In this document: piece by piece, positions 45,301-58,030 of the stretch | How positions within the stretch are numbered: the first letter of the stretch is position 1 | How the letters are laid out: each line of letters opens with the position of its first letter | Source of the DNA: Siphonodentalium dalli | Lineage: Eukaryota; Mollusca; Scaphopoda; Gadilida; Siphonodentaliidae | Assembly (NCBI GenBank): GCA_032622095.1 | Contig: CP136063.1 | Span: 78,965,980 to 79,029,979 of the forward strand | Length of the DNA: 64,000 nt | Direction of reading: 5' to 3' | Program-made: the position numbers and the translations under genes | Notes under the pieces: model-generated | The model's database searches: none | What the model saw: the letters and a program-made list of their open reading frames with translations, nothing else | What the model was told of the DNA's origin: nothing

Positions 45301-46263
45301 ATATTACAGTACCGTGCGTAATGAGTATCAACACCATATATACGCATACATGCAAATGGCCGGCATGACACTTGCGGTCGAAATTCGAATGATATTCGTT
45401 GAATAATATGTTTGAAGAATAAGACCTGCTTTATGTATTTGGAGACGAACATCTGCTATGTCTTTCAGTGCATATAGAACATGCTATGATATTATCAGGA
45501 TTAAAAAAAAACACAAATAAAAAACAATTTCCATACGTACATAACGAATACGATCTTCTCGTGCTTGGTTTTCGCCGTGGAACGGGCTCTTGTATATCCC
45601 AGTGTATATTGTGGAGCGAATGGCCATTTTGTTCGTGTCATTATTATTTATTTCATCTTGTTCTTTACGCTCATGTTATAGTCTCCAGTTTTGTCGTAGC
45701 ATTTATGGAGAGAATTTCTAATTCAGAGTTTCTAATCAATGATTATCCAAAGCTTTGATGTCAACCACTAGCGGGAAACTGATAACGTTTAGTCGGAATT
45801 GGTGTGTCGACATTCTCTTCTTCGGAATGAATGATCGCAAACTGACGTGTGGACACAGATCAGTCACTGACGATGCATCATATTCATCTATTTTCATCGA
45901 AACATGTGTGGCCATGTCAATGAGTTGAGAACCGTATCGCAAAATCATCGTCCAGTTACCGAATCTGCTGAACATTGTTTTGAATGTTTCTACGCAGTCT
46001 GCCTACTGATTTAAAGTGTTGTGATGTATTTATGCATGGACTGGTTGTAAAGTTGTAGGCCGTTAATGACCGCGGATGTACCGCCATTTAACCACGGTCG
46101 AATGGTTTCACCGCGGCTGACATGTTTCTTAGACGGCATTGCCTTATAAGTGCGTGACATTCTTATGTCTCATCATAATGTCACTTCGGCTCTCGCCAAA
46201 AGCAACAAATTTTGGCGACATTAGTTGTACGCCAAACTTTAGCAACAAAATGTCACGTTAAAG
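45301..46263. other. Non-coding stretch; weak coding-like reading at 45736-45975 (minus)
   Basis: A minus-strand 79-codon reading (MFSRFGNWTMILRYGSQLID ...) has balanced composition but no recognisable family. Nothing else identified. Confidence 0.35.
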
Positions 46264-46740
46264 GCACGTGCGGCCTTAATTGTCGAAAATATTCATATTT
46301 GTTCCAAACACCGTAAACAGAAAAACATTAAAACGCATACAGTTCCGTTCATATATACCATGACCATCGCGTAAACAGCATGTTATAAAGACCTACTATA
46401 TTTTACCTGAGCAAGAGCCTGATTGTGTTACAGAAGACAGCACAATGCTACTGGCTAATCACACACAAATGGCATAAACGCTCTTTATTAGTTCCATATC
46501 AGGTATTTACAAACAAAGAACGCTCTTTATGTTTACCATCATAATATAAACAAACATCAGAAAAGTAACTTTTTATGCTTTTGTTTACATAACAATGGTC
46601 AAACATATGACCATAACATACTGTTTATGCGATATTTCTTATTTGTATACGTACAAAGTCTATCTACATTTTGATGTTCTTTCTGTTTGTGGCGGTTTTT
46701 GACGAGTGGATATATTTTCACAGGATACCCACCGCCAAGG
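46264..46740. mobile_element. MITE of the ATAAAGAGCG family (inverted copy)
   Basis: Reverse complement of most of 28158-28670: ACGCTCTTTATTAGTTCCAT, TATGTTTACCAT, CATACTGTTTATGCGATAT and GGCGGTTTTTGACG words in order. Ends are diverged; boundaries ±20 bp. Confidence 0.7.
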
Positions 46741-48329
46741 CCAACCGTGTCTTTAACGTGCTCGCCGAAAGTGACACAAGTGACAAAACATGGGATAATA
46801 TGTCGATTTTGGTGCACAACGAATGTCGCAGGAATAGGCCTGAATAGTATTCCACTGACGGTATATTCTATATTTGCTTGTATGTCTTTTTCTAAGGCAT
46901 CGCCTTTTGTCGTAGCTAATTTCGAGGGCTGAGTTAACTATACACAAAACAATACCGGTATTTCAATTAATACATTGTTTATGGTTCATACAACAAGTTG
47001 TCAACAAGCTGACCGACATTCGCCATTGCATTATCAATTAAAAAACTAAATAAAATTAATATAACCATCACATGAATAATGCGGTCCAACCGCGAACACG
47101 AGGTGGTACCGTCGGCTGTGATATAATGGTGGTCAAACTCATTAGGGTGTCGAATAATTAGAGAACAGCTGTATACATGGACCGATGGAGTTTGCTATAT
47201 AACTGTCTTGAATGTTTCAACCGAATTATATGTGCATGTTACTGGTTATAGCGTTGTCATACATGTGCATGTATCCGGATGTGATGTGCACCCACTAGTA
47301 TGAATCAAGAAATGAAGTGTACATGTTACATGTGAGTGACTGGACAATTTCACACCTGTGCCTGGACAATTTCAGATCAAAACAAGTATACCGATTCAGA
47401 TGTTTTAATTTTACATAAATTTGAGTGATACCGATAATTTTGTTCCTTTAGTTCCTTTATATCTTAAAATGAGACGCCCGATTCGTATGATTAAGATTGG
47501 TCGAAATTACTATTACTCGTACTTGAAAAGCTCGCATGAAATAACAGTATAGTATCGGTATAATGGGAATGTGAATGCGATAGTATCCACAAAACACTCT
47601 AAGTGTGATCTGAGTGTATTTTTTATATACCGGCACAACAGGTAAAGAGTGTACGATGAGCCAAACACTCAACACCGTGGCGATTTGTTGGGAGAGTGAT
47701 TCGCGGTGATCCATTCAATACCGAAATCTTCGCCAGTGACGAGGATTAGCGAGCGCTATATCGGTATGTTGCAAACAACATGGTGTCAAAGTTCACAGTG
47801 GGATCTTCCCGTTGTTGAGTATTTTGCTTATCAGACACTATTTACGTACTGTTCAACGGGTTCTGAAACATAACTTGTCTTTTGTTTACATTTATGATAC
47901 AGCGTTCTAACTTGACAAATACGTACTACCGGTATTTACGCGATATGTATCATTGGTATAAATAACAAAATATGTCTATATTTTAATATTCTTTATGTTT
48001 ATGGCGGTTTCAATGGATGTGACTATTTTAACAGCAATACCCGGCGCGAAGAAAGTATTGAATAGATCAAGCAGTATTCGACAAAGATTAAAGACCTACA
48101 TGTACATGTAGAATGACCAACCTGAATAATTGTCATATTTTATTGAGCTTTTAAATTATGTGTAACCTCAATTTGACCAATGTATTATTTATGTGTTATT
48201 TCAAAACAAATATTGTATTGTCCATCAATTAGGAATTCAACCAAGCAAACCGGTATTTTGTAAAATTATGCAGTTGAATTTTACAACACCGAGCAATAGG
48301 ACTGTAATGGTATATTCGGTCACGATGCG
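46741..48329. other. Non-coding; partial ATAAAGAGCG-family end at 47.88-48.06 kb
   Basis: ATATTCTTTATGTTTATGGC, GGTTTCAATGGATG and CCCGGCGCG words at 47985-48050 match the MITE end. No gene recognised. Confidence 0.4.
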
Positions 48330-48905
48330 AATCACAATACAATTTTGCGATTGACCACAATTGTTTGTTTGCGATCAATCACGGATATATTTGTATGCGT
48401 TGGAACTAATGGGCTTCTGTATGTTTACTTTAATTACACACAAATTAAGAAATTTGGCCAATTATTACAGACATTCAGACAAATTTTATTCCACGTGCAG
48501 GAAACCCTGAAATCGAGGTATTAAACATCAAATTTTGTACAAAAACATGATCGAGGTTATATACGAATAAGAGTAATATAATGTAAAGTATTGCATATTT
48601 CGCTTTGTAAGGGAGTTCAGGTAAGTAATCACGTGATCTTGAAGAACCTCGGCCGGGATTTTGTACTTAATCGAGGTTTAGTACCTCAATTTCAAGATTT
48701 CTCTGACCTGGGAAAAACATACTATCCCAACTGGGTACCTCATAGTACCAGTACAGGTTCCACAGCCCTCGCAATTGGCCACGGCAATAAGCAATGCAAT
48801 ACCGTGGCAACATTTGGAATCTAACATGCCACATCATTAGATTTGCCGTGGCTGTGATTCCTGAACAGGTACTCCAGATTACCGGATAACGGGACAGGTA
48901 CTCCA
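48330..48905. repeat. Inverted copy of the 0-1.7 kb dispersed repeat
   Basis: ATGGGCTTCTGTATGTTTAC, ACAAATTAAGAAATTTGGCC, AGACATTCAGACAAATTTTA and TTTTGTACTTAATCGAGG words are the inverse of those in 1-1100. Confidence 0.7.
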
Positions 48906-49175
48906 CATAGTGCATGTGTATTTGGTACTCCAGCGTACCTAGACAGGTAGCACAGGGTACATGAATAGGTACTCGAGAGTACCTAAATGTTTATTTTAGG
49001 TACTCGAGAGTTCCCAGGCAGGTACACCAGAGTACCTATGCAGGTACCACAGATGGGTTTCACATATTACCTGGATGGGTACTCCAGACGACCTAAAGTT
49101 TATGTACTCCATAGTACCAATACTTTCGTAATCCCCACGGGACAAGTAAAGTACCCAAATTATGTACCCATAGTA
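48864..49175. repeat. Degenerate GGTACTCCAGAGTACC array
   Basis: Ten or more variants of (A)GGTACTC(C/G)AGAGTACCT, a short self-complementary word, separated by ~8-15 bp linkers such as AGACAG, GAATA and ATGCA. GGTACC-like cores occur on both strands because each unit is a palindrome. Confidence 0.8.
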
Positions 49176-49744
49176 CATATTGTATTAAGAGTGTATGTTC
49201 CGTTTTGTATACGTTAAGTCAATATCGCAGTGGGTATCTAACAAAATATTCAATTTCATCCTGCATCGTTTGGGGCAGATGATTAACAAATGTTGGTGCA
49301 TTTGGATATTTTGATGTCTTTCTGACTCAAAGTTATTATTCTACGTCTCGGACCAATAATGAAAATCCAGGAAAGAGATACGCCATCTTTAGCTCGGTAT
49401 TGCCGACTTATTACTACCTTACTTTTGAACATATAATTAGACAAATAATAACTTGAATGTCATTAACCGACGTACGCTGACAATCCAACCTCGCGAAAGC
49501 AACATGAAACGACAGTCATCTCTGAATTCAAATGGCAAAGTGAATGCCAGATTAAACCCATAATACGTTCTCGCTAGGTGGGATGGATATCAAAGTATTC
49601 CCTGAAACAACTCACATAAGTCTATACGCTTGATGTCGAATCTGATCCAAGATGAAACATGTACTTGTTGATGTACTTATTATTTTATATTATTTATGGA
49701 ATAAATACTGTTCAAACTATATCCTTGAAATTTGAACTGGTCTT
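49176..49744. other. Non-coding spacer, nothing recognised
   Basis: No coding similarity or repeat identified. Confidence 0.4.
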
Positions 49745-50215
49745 AAAGAGATAGTGTATTCAAATGTTGTTGGCTTATATGGGCTATGAGTCGTAGAATA
49801 AGGTAACCAGATTTCTATTATTTGAAAGTCTGTTGAGTACGAAGTAATGTTACGGATGGTAGATTAGCCGATATGCGAAAATACAAATTGTCGTCGAGTA
49901 ATATTTTGACAGTTTTCAAGCAAATGTATCAAATAAGTATTATATGATATGCATACTAGTTCCAGTGAGTGGCTTGAGTTTACGCCCCGTATCAACATAA
50001 TATTTATGTGTCAATTAATTTGATTACGTCTTGTACACGATTATTCGCAATTTAAGGCTCCAGCCATAAATTAAATTTATATCAAATTACTAACTTTAAT
50101 TTTAAGATAACCTATAAACCAGAACGTTTACAGAATACATCTTCGACTCAAATTACTTATACTTTCTATATATTATCGATATTAGATCGTTGTTATTATC
50201 GGGAATTTGTTGAAA
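49745..50215. repeat. Duplicated segment, copy 1
   Basis: Same-strand match with 58752-59225: TTTGAAAGTCTGTTG(A/G)GTAC, AGTGAGTGGCTTGA, ACGCCCCGTATCAACAT and CTATATATTATCGATA words in order, with indels. No coding. Confidence 0.75.
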
Positions 50216-52199
50216 ATGGCGTACAGTACCCTTTTAATGTTTAGCTTAGCGTATCATTTCTTGAAAACATGAACTCTCTATAGACCCTTATTTCTTGAAA
50301 TAGCACACAATAACCGTTTAAACCCCTGCTTGCGCCACCATCCCACCAATTAAACAAGCAGCTACATCTGACGACGTCCCTATAAGATATTAACATAATC
50401 TTCCCTTTGGTTTGTGAATCATGCCCTACAATTTGAAGTCTCTAGACCTATTATGTCTTGAAATATTGTGCAACAACCGTTTCCACCCTGCAACAAACAT
50501 TACACTTAAAACATGCTTCAGCCCTGCGATGTTAATTTGGTCTTGGTCAATTCGTATTTTATATTCGCCCTTCTGTAGGTTCGCAACTTCTTTTTACCTG
50601 ATAGTTTTTCGTCGTTGAATGTATCTCGTCTGAAACACAGCATACATGGTAAATTTTTAAGTTATCACAAATTTTTATAATCAATTTCAAGGCTGTATGA
50701 CTGCATCACCACTATCGAAACGTTTTTTATATTTAGGGACGTTCGAGTCAAACGACCATTTATCTGGTATAATACGATCTTCTGATATTACATGTTATGA
50801 TTCATTCGCTTTCAGTGACGACAGAAGAAACGTCGACGACAACAGTAACGGGGACGGAGGAAAGTGAGTCGGTGGTGACCTTTAACATTTGTTGTTTCCT
50901 GCATGTGAGAAAAGTGCATGCACGTCGTAAGTACACAACACGGACTTTCGATTGTGTGAGCGTGCACGCCTCTCCGTTAGAGTGGATGTAACTTCTGTGT
51001 TGCTTGTGTTAATGTTTCATTCCCTATATAGTTCGTTATCACATATACTCATTGTATGGTCAAGTCTACGTTTTTACGGTAGATCAAAGTAAAATATATT
51101 TTTTAGTAATTGCAGTGAAGCTTAATTCAAATGCGTTCCATGTAACCAAGTTGCGATCAAGTGCAATTAGTTATATCCCACAAACCTAAAACAGCTGGTG
51201 ATCGCGAAATCGGTAGGGATAATACTGGTTTACGTCTTCTATAGCGGATTTTCGTTAAAAAAGGAAAACAAGAAGCGTAAATCGTTCATTCATCTAAAAT
51301 CACCAATGACGGTAATACAATCTGAAAATGACCAGGTTTATGGTTTATTCCATAGAAAGCAATATATTAGTTCTGAACTCAAGTTGTCAACTGAAAGTAA
51401 TTTAATGTATTTTGTCACAAGGTTTACATAATTTCAAAAGAATATTAACACAAAACATTGCGAACATTCATAACAGTTCTGGTCTTCTCTATAGACCTAA
51501 ACAAACATACATCAAATGTGAGGTTACTCCTAATTACACGGCATATTTTGTGCGTAATTCAATATAATATAAAGAGAGTATATAATACATCATTATGACT
51601 TTTAGAAAAGTGTAGATTTTTTGGTTTCATACCTCCAAGCGTATTTTGTGGATGTATGTGAGAAAACTTGAAAGAAACTAAAACACTGCTAGGACTTTGG
51701 CAATGTTTTTTTTCAGAATATATACAGTATGTAGATCGTTATCGGTGGAGCTATCGACAGTATATGGTCCTCCACTCTTCCACTTGGAGGCTCAAACGAG
51801 CCGTTTAATAACCATATGTATCGGTAGCGAAAACCCATTATTGAAAATTTTAGTGATATTTATTAAGGCTTGTCAGAAGATCCATAAACAAAATAATAGA
51901 TGATTTGATTAACTAGACAGCCGATAGTTTACATTCACTCTAAGAAAACAGTTTCAAAAGCCCCCCCCCCGGAGAACCAAATACCAACATAGAACCAAAC
52001 AATTTGGTTACACACTGCTAGATGGAACCAAAATCCTAAATTTGGTTCTTCAATGAACTTCAAAGAGTTAAAGGTTTGTGTGTGAACACGACCTATCTTT
52101 ACTGCCCTAGTATAACATTTAATAATATGTTCACGCATTTTGGGTTAATATGATATGGGGAAGGGAAGATTAAATCAAGCGGGTCTCAATCAGGCTTGG
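50216..52199. other. Non-coding; short pieces shared with 59.28-59.41 kb
   Basis: A C run (~51961) and GGGAAGATTAAATCAAGCGG at ~52160 recur as a C run (59290) and GGGAAGACTAAATCGAGCGG (59384), suggesting that the duplication continues with insertions. AGAACCAAA-type words at 51975-52060 recur at 53640-53940. No gene recognised. Confidence 0.4.
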
Positions 52200-52360
52200 G
52201 GCAATTACTTGTGAATGTAATTAATTACAATTACAATTACTTCAACATTTTTCAATTACAATTACAATTCCCATTACATCTATTTCACAATGTAATTAAT
52301 TACAATTACTTTGAAATGTAATTAAATTACAATTACAATTACATTTCAATACAGAATTGA
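52200..52360. repeat. Degenerate TAATTACAATTACA repeat
   Basis: TGTAATTAATTACAATTACA and related words repeat on both strands across ~150 bp; the sequence is largely self-complementary. Confidence 0.85.
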
Positions 52361-52793
52361 AATAGGAACACTATTTATCTATATGATAAATACTTTATTT
52401 GATAACAAAACATGAATTTAACACAAGCAAGATAAAATACACGAAGAAGCACACTTTGCAAAGAGCAGCCAATGTACTGAGTTCAGGATAGGACTGGTGT
52501 TCGTAGAACTGAGCTAACAATTCCAGCATGTTGTATTGGCAGCTAGTAGCCGGGGTTGATCTTCTAGAAATTCAGATGATATCAGAGATTTGAGAAATTT
52601 GCCAACTTCAATGCTTTGGTTCTTGGCTGATGTTTTTTACATACTGAGAGATTCTAGGTTATTGATCACTCTCAATTGAAATACCAATGCACATATGACT
52701 AGACTGTTTCGAGTCACTCTTATTGCTGACGGGGGAGGGTAACTCTATTGCTCTTATCACAAGTAGGGGGGGGGAGTATGGAACATATTCGTA

Positions 52794-52965
52794 GACGATG
52801 ACGTCGATTGTGATGATGATTATGATGATAATGATGACGATGTTGGCGATAATGAGGATAAAACTGACAGCGATGACAATGATGACGATTGGTGACGACG
52901 ATAACAACGTCGACGAAGTTGATGATGAGATAATGATGACGATGGATGATGACGAAGATGTATAA
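52794..52965. repeat. (GAY)n trinucleotide tract
   Basis: Imperfect GAT/GAC repeats. Ile/Val- or His-rich minus-strand frames are its by-product. Confidence 0.85.
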
Positions 52966-53080
52966 AGACGGCGACAAAAAACAATAACTATTAATTTAAT
53001 TCAATATATCCTTCAGACATCAGAACTTCTTCGGGGTCTATTCGGTTTACCAACATCGTGTTATATAAATTTTAAAGGTA

Positions 53081-53520
53081 CTCAATCCGATTAGACGGTC
53101 CCCATACAATCAACATACAACAACAACATTTCTTCAAAATACGCTTTTGTTATCAAAACCGATTTATTGCAACAAAACAATGCTAACTACTATCAACTAT
53201 GGTATCAAATTTCCCAAACCTTGTTATTTATCAACATTTTGTTCAAAAACATATGGCCATATTATCAATAAAGTATCACAAACCGTATTACCACTTGATT
53301 ATAGAGTTATCCATCTTCATCCACAATTTTGTCCGAGACATTCCGTTTGACCACGTGTTTCTGGTCCACATATTATTACACATCTCGAGAAATAACGAAC
53401 TTCAAAAATCGATATCTGATCACCCTGAGCTTTGATGGGTGGGTTCCTCGACTCAAATCAAATATTTTTTACCCCCGGAGCCAAAGAAATAGCACTTTAG
53501 GGGCGTCTGATCGGATTGAG
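53081..53520. mobile_element. TA-flanked MITE, copy 1 (440 bp)
   Basis: CTCAATCCGATTAGACG at the left and CGTCTGATCGGATTGAG at the right, with TA on both sides (53079-53080 and 53521-53522). The interior matches 60991-61363 in inverse orientation, including TATCTGATCACCCTGAGC and TTGTCCGAGACATTCCG. Tc1/mariner-like by duplication. Confidence 0.85.
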
Positions 53521-53639
53521 TACATTTCATCGGTATAACGTATGCACGAACTAATAGACCATCCAGCAACAAAGGCACATCAAACGCGGTTATAACTTAC
53601 ACACAGTGTCAAGCATGGGACATTTTTTTTCACAAGAAC

Positions 53640-54130
53640 CCATAATTGTTTCCTAGTAGGCATTTAATGAACCAAATTGGGAACCCAGAGGAACTATTTG
53701 GTTACATCTTCTGATTCCATCCTGGGAAGCAGATAGAGAACCAAAGCAGGTCACATTGGTTCTCCCCTCAGTTCTCCATGTGGAACCAGAATGTATGTTG
53801 TGTACTTGATTTGGTTCTTTAATTTGATTCTTCGATGAACCGAAACATATTTAATCTTTATTTTGGCTCTTTATTTTGGATCTTCCTGATGAACCAAAAC
53901 ATGTATGTTTTTTCTTCATTTAGTTCTTTATTTTGGTTCTTCGCGAAGACATTGACTACGGGGAATATGACGACGACGATGCTGATGTCGACAAAGAGAT
54001 TGGTGGTGATGAAGAGGGTTATGACGATGACGATAACGACAAAAATGACAGTTGGTTGAGTGATGACGGTGGCATTGATGATGATTATGATGACGACGAC
54101 GACGAAGATGTTATTGATGACGAGGGTAAT
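53640..54130. repeat. GAACCAAA/TTTGGTTC-rich stretch leading into a (GAY)n tract
   Basis: Many GAACCAAA and TTTGGTTCTT words (53650-53945) precede imperfect GAT/GAC repeats (53967-54125). The resulting Asp/Glu-rich plus-strand frame (53933-54160) looks compositional and not a gene. Confidence 0.65.
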
Positions 54131-56289
54131 GTATGGTATGCAAGTGACCCCATTGCATAGCTAGCTGTGTCCATGTTCTGCATTAATTTGCAACTTCGAT
54201 AATTAAAGTATCCAATGATCTTGTCTAGTTCGGTCCAGTTGTGCGTTTTGTGTACATTTCGATTATGGCGACTATTCACTCTATAAACCTACATATGGGC
54301 CATCTCCCTGTTGAGCTCGCCTCCTGCGGGTAAACAATTTAAAACGAATATGCGTGGTGAATTATTTAAATAGTTTTGTATATTCCTTGAAGGATTGGCA
54401 AATCAATTATTAAACAGTTAGGAATGTTTCATTCTCAATATGGTAATAGCCAAATTGTCAATTTGAACTTGGCAATAGTTTGGATATATATTCATGGTTT
54501 ACGGCAGATATTGGCAGATTGACAGATATTCATATAAAATAAGCATGTCGAGGTATACCTGAGGCGTATTCTTGCCGGCAAATTCTCCCATATCATGCAA
54601 ATTTTATCACTTGCGATTACACCTCTGATACTATGAAGCTGAAAACAGATAATCGCCGCGACTGAGTGACATATCGTAGCCTTAGGATGCGTTCACACGC
54701 GGGCTATTTTGCCGGCAATTCGCGATATACACATAGAGGCCCGGATGTCGTGCACTAGTACATGTATATGGAATATAAAATGGACATGTCCAACAGTTTG
54801 CTACATGTGCAGTCAAATATATATGATCACACATCCTCTGTATTCACTTAATTAGCTTCCGTAAGAATCAGTAGAAATCGCGATATGGTTACGCGAACGT
54901 TTCCGACGTTCATCAGATAATAACTGAAGTCGACACTTCATAAAAAGCGATGAACACCTACATGTACGTCACTTCAAGCCCACCGCTTGTGCATGTGCTC
55001 TCTGTGTGGTGTTCGCTTCATAGAAAGCGATGAACCATCTACATCACTTCAAGCGGACCGTGTGCGCGCACTCTCTGTGTGGTTATCGCTTCACAGAAAG
55101 CGATGAACCATCTACATCACTTCAAGATGATCGTGTGCATGCGCTCGTTATGTGTTGTTATTGCATGGGCAACTGAGGCATTTGAGCAATAAATGTTACT
55201 TACATTTATTGTTGTGGTAGTTTTGAAAAGTTGTTCAAATTATTAATGTTCTATTAAAATGCACTAGTATATTATTATAAGAAATGACTTGCATATCGAT
55301 TGGGGTCATTGGTTTTGACCGGCAGAGTAATTAAACAAAGTTCTTGTGAGATTCACACACTTTCTTTAATTACTCAGCCAGTCACATCCAATGGCCTCAA
55401 TCGATCTGCAAATCATTTCTTACGTGATACCAAAGGTTTTGATACAGATGCCATATTCCCGAAATTGGCCTCCACATAGGTTCAACTGGCAAAATTTAAT
55501 ATCAATCGCACGATAACTCCCGACATTTCGTCGATCTAATAAGCGATACAATTCACACATATTACTTAATTCCAAAAATATGTCATTCGAAAGTGTGTAA
55601 CATATAGCCAACAGTTCTATATATAAACAATGTCATGAAATTGGCCAGGCAACGTTGCCAGTTATGTGAAAGTGTATCCGCCATCAAGGGGACAGTTGAT
55701 TCGTCTGGTGATATATGCCTATATGACCAGGCTATTTTAGATTCTGGTATGATGAATATCGATAATATACATGACATAGTATATTAAAGTGATGTGAAAC
55801 ACTCGGATAGGGTGATCAAATATAAATGGAGAATAATCTTGTTCAAAGTAGTAATTTTTACAAATATTATATCCTAATTGACCACACACACCATCATTCT
55901 TATATATATATTAATTAAATGCAGTGACTCTTGATGGCGAAATCGTTTTCGTTAGTTTATCGCCGATAGATGCGTCCCGAATCGAGCAGTAAATATTTAC
56001 AATTGAGCGTAGTTCAGACGATGTTTTCTATGGAGTGGTAAGGTCGATTTGCTTGAGATTTTCGGAGATGTTAGTAGAATGCTATATTCCTCCAGTTGGC
56101 ATAGCGCCTTGATACTAACTGATCAGTTTCACGCACCCGAACAAGTACATAATATGTCTTTAATGGTGCCCTGTCTGTCTGTCTGATTTGATACCATCTA
56201 ACATGAGTAGATCAGACAACGAGCCCATTAATATCATGTTTTGATCACAGTCCCCTGGAGAAAAGTACCAGATATCAAGGTTCACAAAT
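54131..56289. other. Non-coding; three ~85-bp tandem-like units at 54.93-55.14 kb
   Basis: AAAGCGATGAACCATCTACA, ATCACTTCAAG and CTCTCTGTGTGG words recur near 54950, 55025 and 55095 with ~75-85 bp spacing. AAAGTTCTTGTGAGATTCAC and matching inverse words around 55300-55430 form a loose hairpin. No gene recognised. Confidence 0.5.
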
Positions 56290-56962
56290 CCGATTTTGGT
56301 AAAACACACGGTAATTTACACACCATCAGTCATATTCCAATACGTTGACAATACGTTGCATATTCTAGGTATCCACATTGATGAGAACTTGAAATTCAAA
56401 AAGCACATATCCGTAATCTGTTCAAAAAATATCACATGCAATCTACTGCATCAACAAGGTCAAACATTTTTTTCCAAGTAAAGCATTGAAAACATTGTAC
56501 TATGCACTGATTCCAAGCCACTTAGTTTATGATATCCTAATATGGGGTCATGTTCCGGAAGTCAAGAAAATATTCCTATTACAAAAACGAGCGTTGCGTA
56601 TAATATGCAATAAGAAGTACAGGAGTCACACAGATCCACTCTTTAAAAGAGAGAATATCTTGAAAATATATGACTTGCACACTCTCAATTCCTCAATTTT
56701 CATGCATGACTGGTGTTATAACCGCCTGCCCGCGTCTTTTGGAATGATGTACAACAAACGAGCAAAATCAACACCAAGTCACTCGAATCCCGTACTGTTA
56801 GAACTACATAGAACTGACTGGTCAGGAAAACTACCCCACCACACCTTCCCCACAACATGGAACAATATGAAAAAAGACTACACATCTTGCCAAAGCAGGC
56901 ACACATTGAAGAAGCTTACAGATAGCCATGTTGAGAAATTACCCAGAAAAAGTACGCTGTAA
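56290..56962 (+). pseudogene. CR1/Jockey-like non-LTR RT C-terminal relic
   Basis: The first reading (56296-56481) has NTLHILGIHIDENLKFKKHI, the LGxxID...KxHI block after the RT thumb. A one-base shift in a T7 run near 56468 moves to PSKALKTLYYALIPSHLVYD and WGHVPEVKKIFLLQKRALRI ... HTDPLFKRENILKIYDLHTL. The order and motifs match the C-terminal RT region of CR1/Jockey-like elements. The endonuclease and RT catalytic core are missing (5' truncated). The 3' UTR runs to ~58030, interrupted by a TTAA MITE. Confidence 0.88.
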
Positions 56963-57621
56963 AAACAAAGGATGTCCCGACTGTGCTCTATAAATAATAC
57001 GAACTTTCATTGTATTCTTTACACCAGTGTTCACACCATCGCATTTTGATCCTAAAAATGCCCATATACTACCATATATACATCACTATACCACTAGACA
57101 TACATGTAAACATTACATATATGTGAAACTGTTAATTTGAATTATCTCAAAACCTCACTCAACAAAAAGACTTTCCGGCGATCTAAATAGATTTCTCTTA
57201 TGTTTACTTAACTAAAGATGACGGTATCTCTCGCCCGAATCCGTTGTAACAACAAAAAACTAAATATTTTGTTCTGGAACTGTTCATATGTGTTAGAAAA
57301 CATGAACAGTTCAAAACATTGGTATGGAGAGATAACACATTTTCGATCTTATAACTCGTCTGGATTGTCTCACAGCCACACCAATACTTGCTTGTGATAT
57401 ACCCTAAATACTAGGTTCTAAATAGTTTTATATATGATTATAGTCTGTACGTGTGCGTGGATATGAAATACAAGCCATCTATTCAATTATATATAGTGAT
57501 ACTTGCTGTATGGGGTAGCAGGAAGACAGCCCGACAGGGCTAGGCTAACCCCCAACAATATACAGAATTACCTTATTATGTGTTAGTGCCATTGTATTAT
57601 TCATGTGTGTATTGTATTTAA
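56963..57621 (+). repeat. 3' UTR of the non-LTR relic
   Basis: No coding. The last ~90 bp (GGAAGACAGCCCGACAGGGC, CAACAATATACAG) match 25800-25945. Confidence 0.6.
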
Positions 57622-58013
57622 CCCTTTACCCAACAAACCGGCCAAAACCGGCCAAATAAAGCTTCAACAGCCTAAAATATCTTCGGTCTTTCTCAATAGA
57701 ACCATACAAATATGGGTATCATTGGAACCGCCTCCTTGACCACATTGTGATAGTTACAGTTATGCCATGTGCCAATGCATTCTCTTATATATGCGAGTCG
57801 ACCATAGGTCGCCTCGCATATATAAGAGAATGCATTGGCCTAAAAAAAATCTTTTTTTAACACTTTTTATCATTTTTTCTTACATTCTTTAACAATTTTA
57901 TAATTTTTAATGTGTTAAGCCAATGCATTCTCTTATATATGCGAGGCGACCTATGGTCGACTCGCATATATAAGAGAATGCATTGGCACAGGGCCCTTCT
58001 GTTGGGTAAAGGG
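57622..58013. mobile_element. piggyBac-like MITE with two 69-nt palindromes, copy 2 (392 bp)
   Basis: Same ends and palindromes (~57770-57838 and 57919-57987) as 44210-44600. TTAA at 57618-57621 and 58014-58017. Inserted into the 3' UTR of the non-LTR copy: GTGTGTATTGTA precedes and ATGATCCTATCCT follows, as in the uninterrupted copy at ~25900-25932. Confidence 0.92.
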
Positions 58014-58030
58014 TTAAATGATCCTATCCT

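Noticed and set aside
53933-54160. Asp/Glu-rich 75-codon open frame
   Set aside because: It coincides with an imperfect GAT/GAC trinucleotide tract; similar tracts at 52.8 kb give the same artefact on the other strand.
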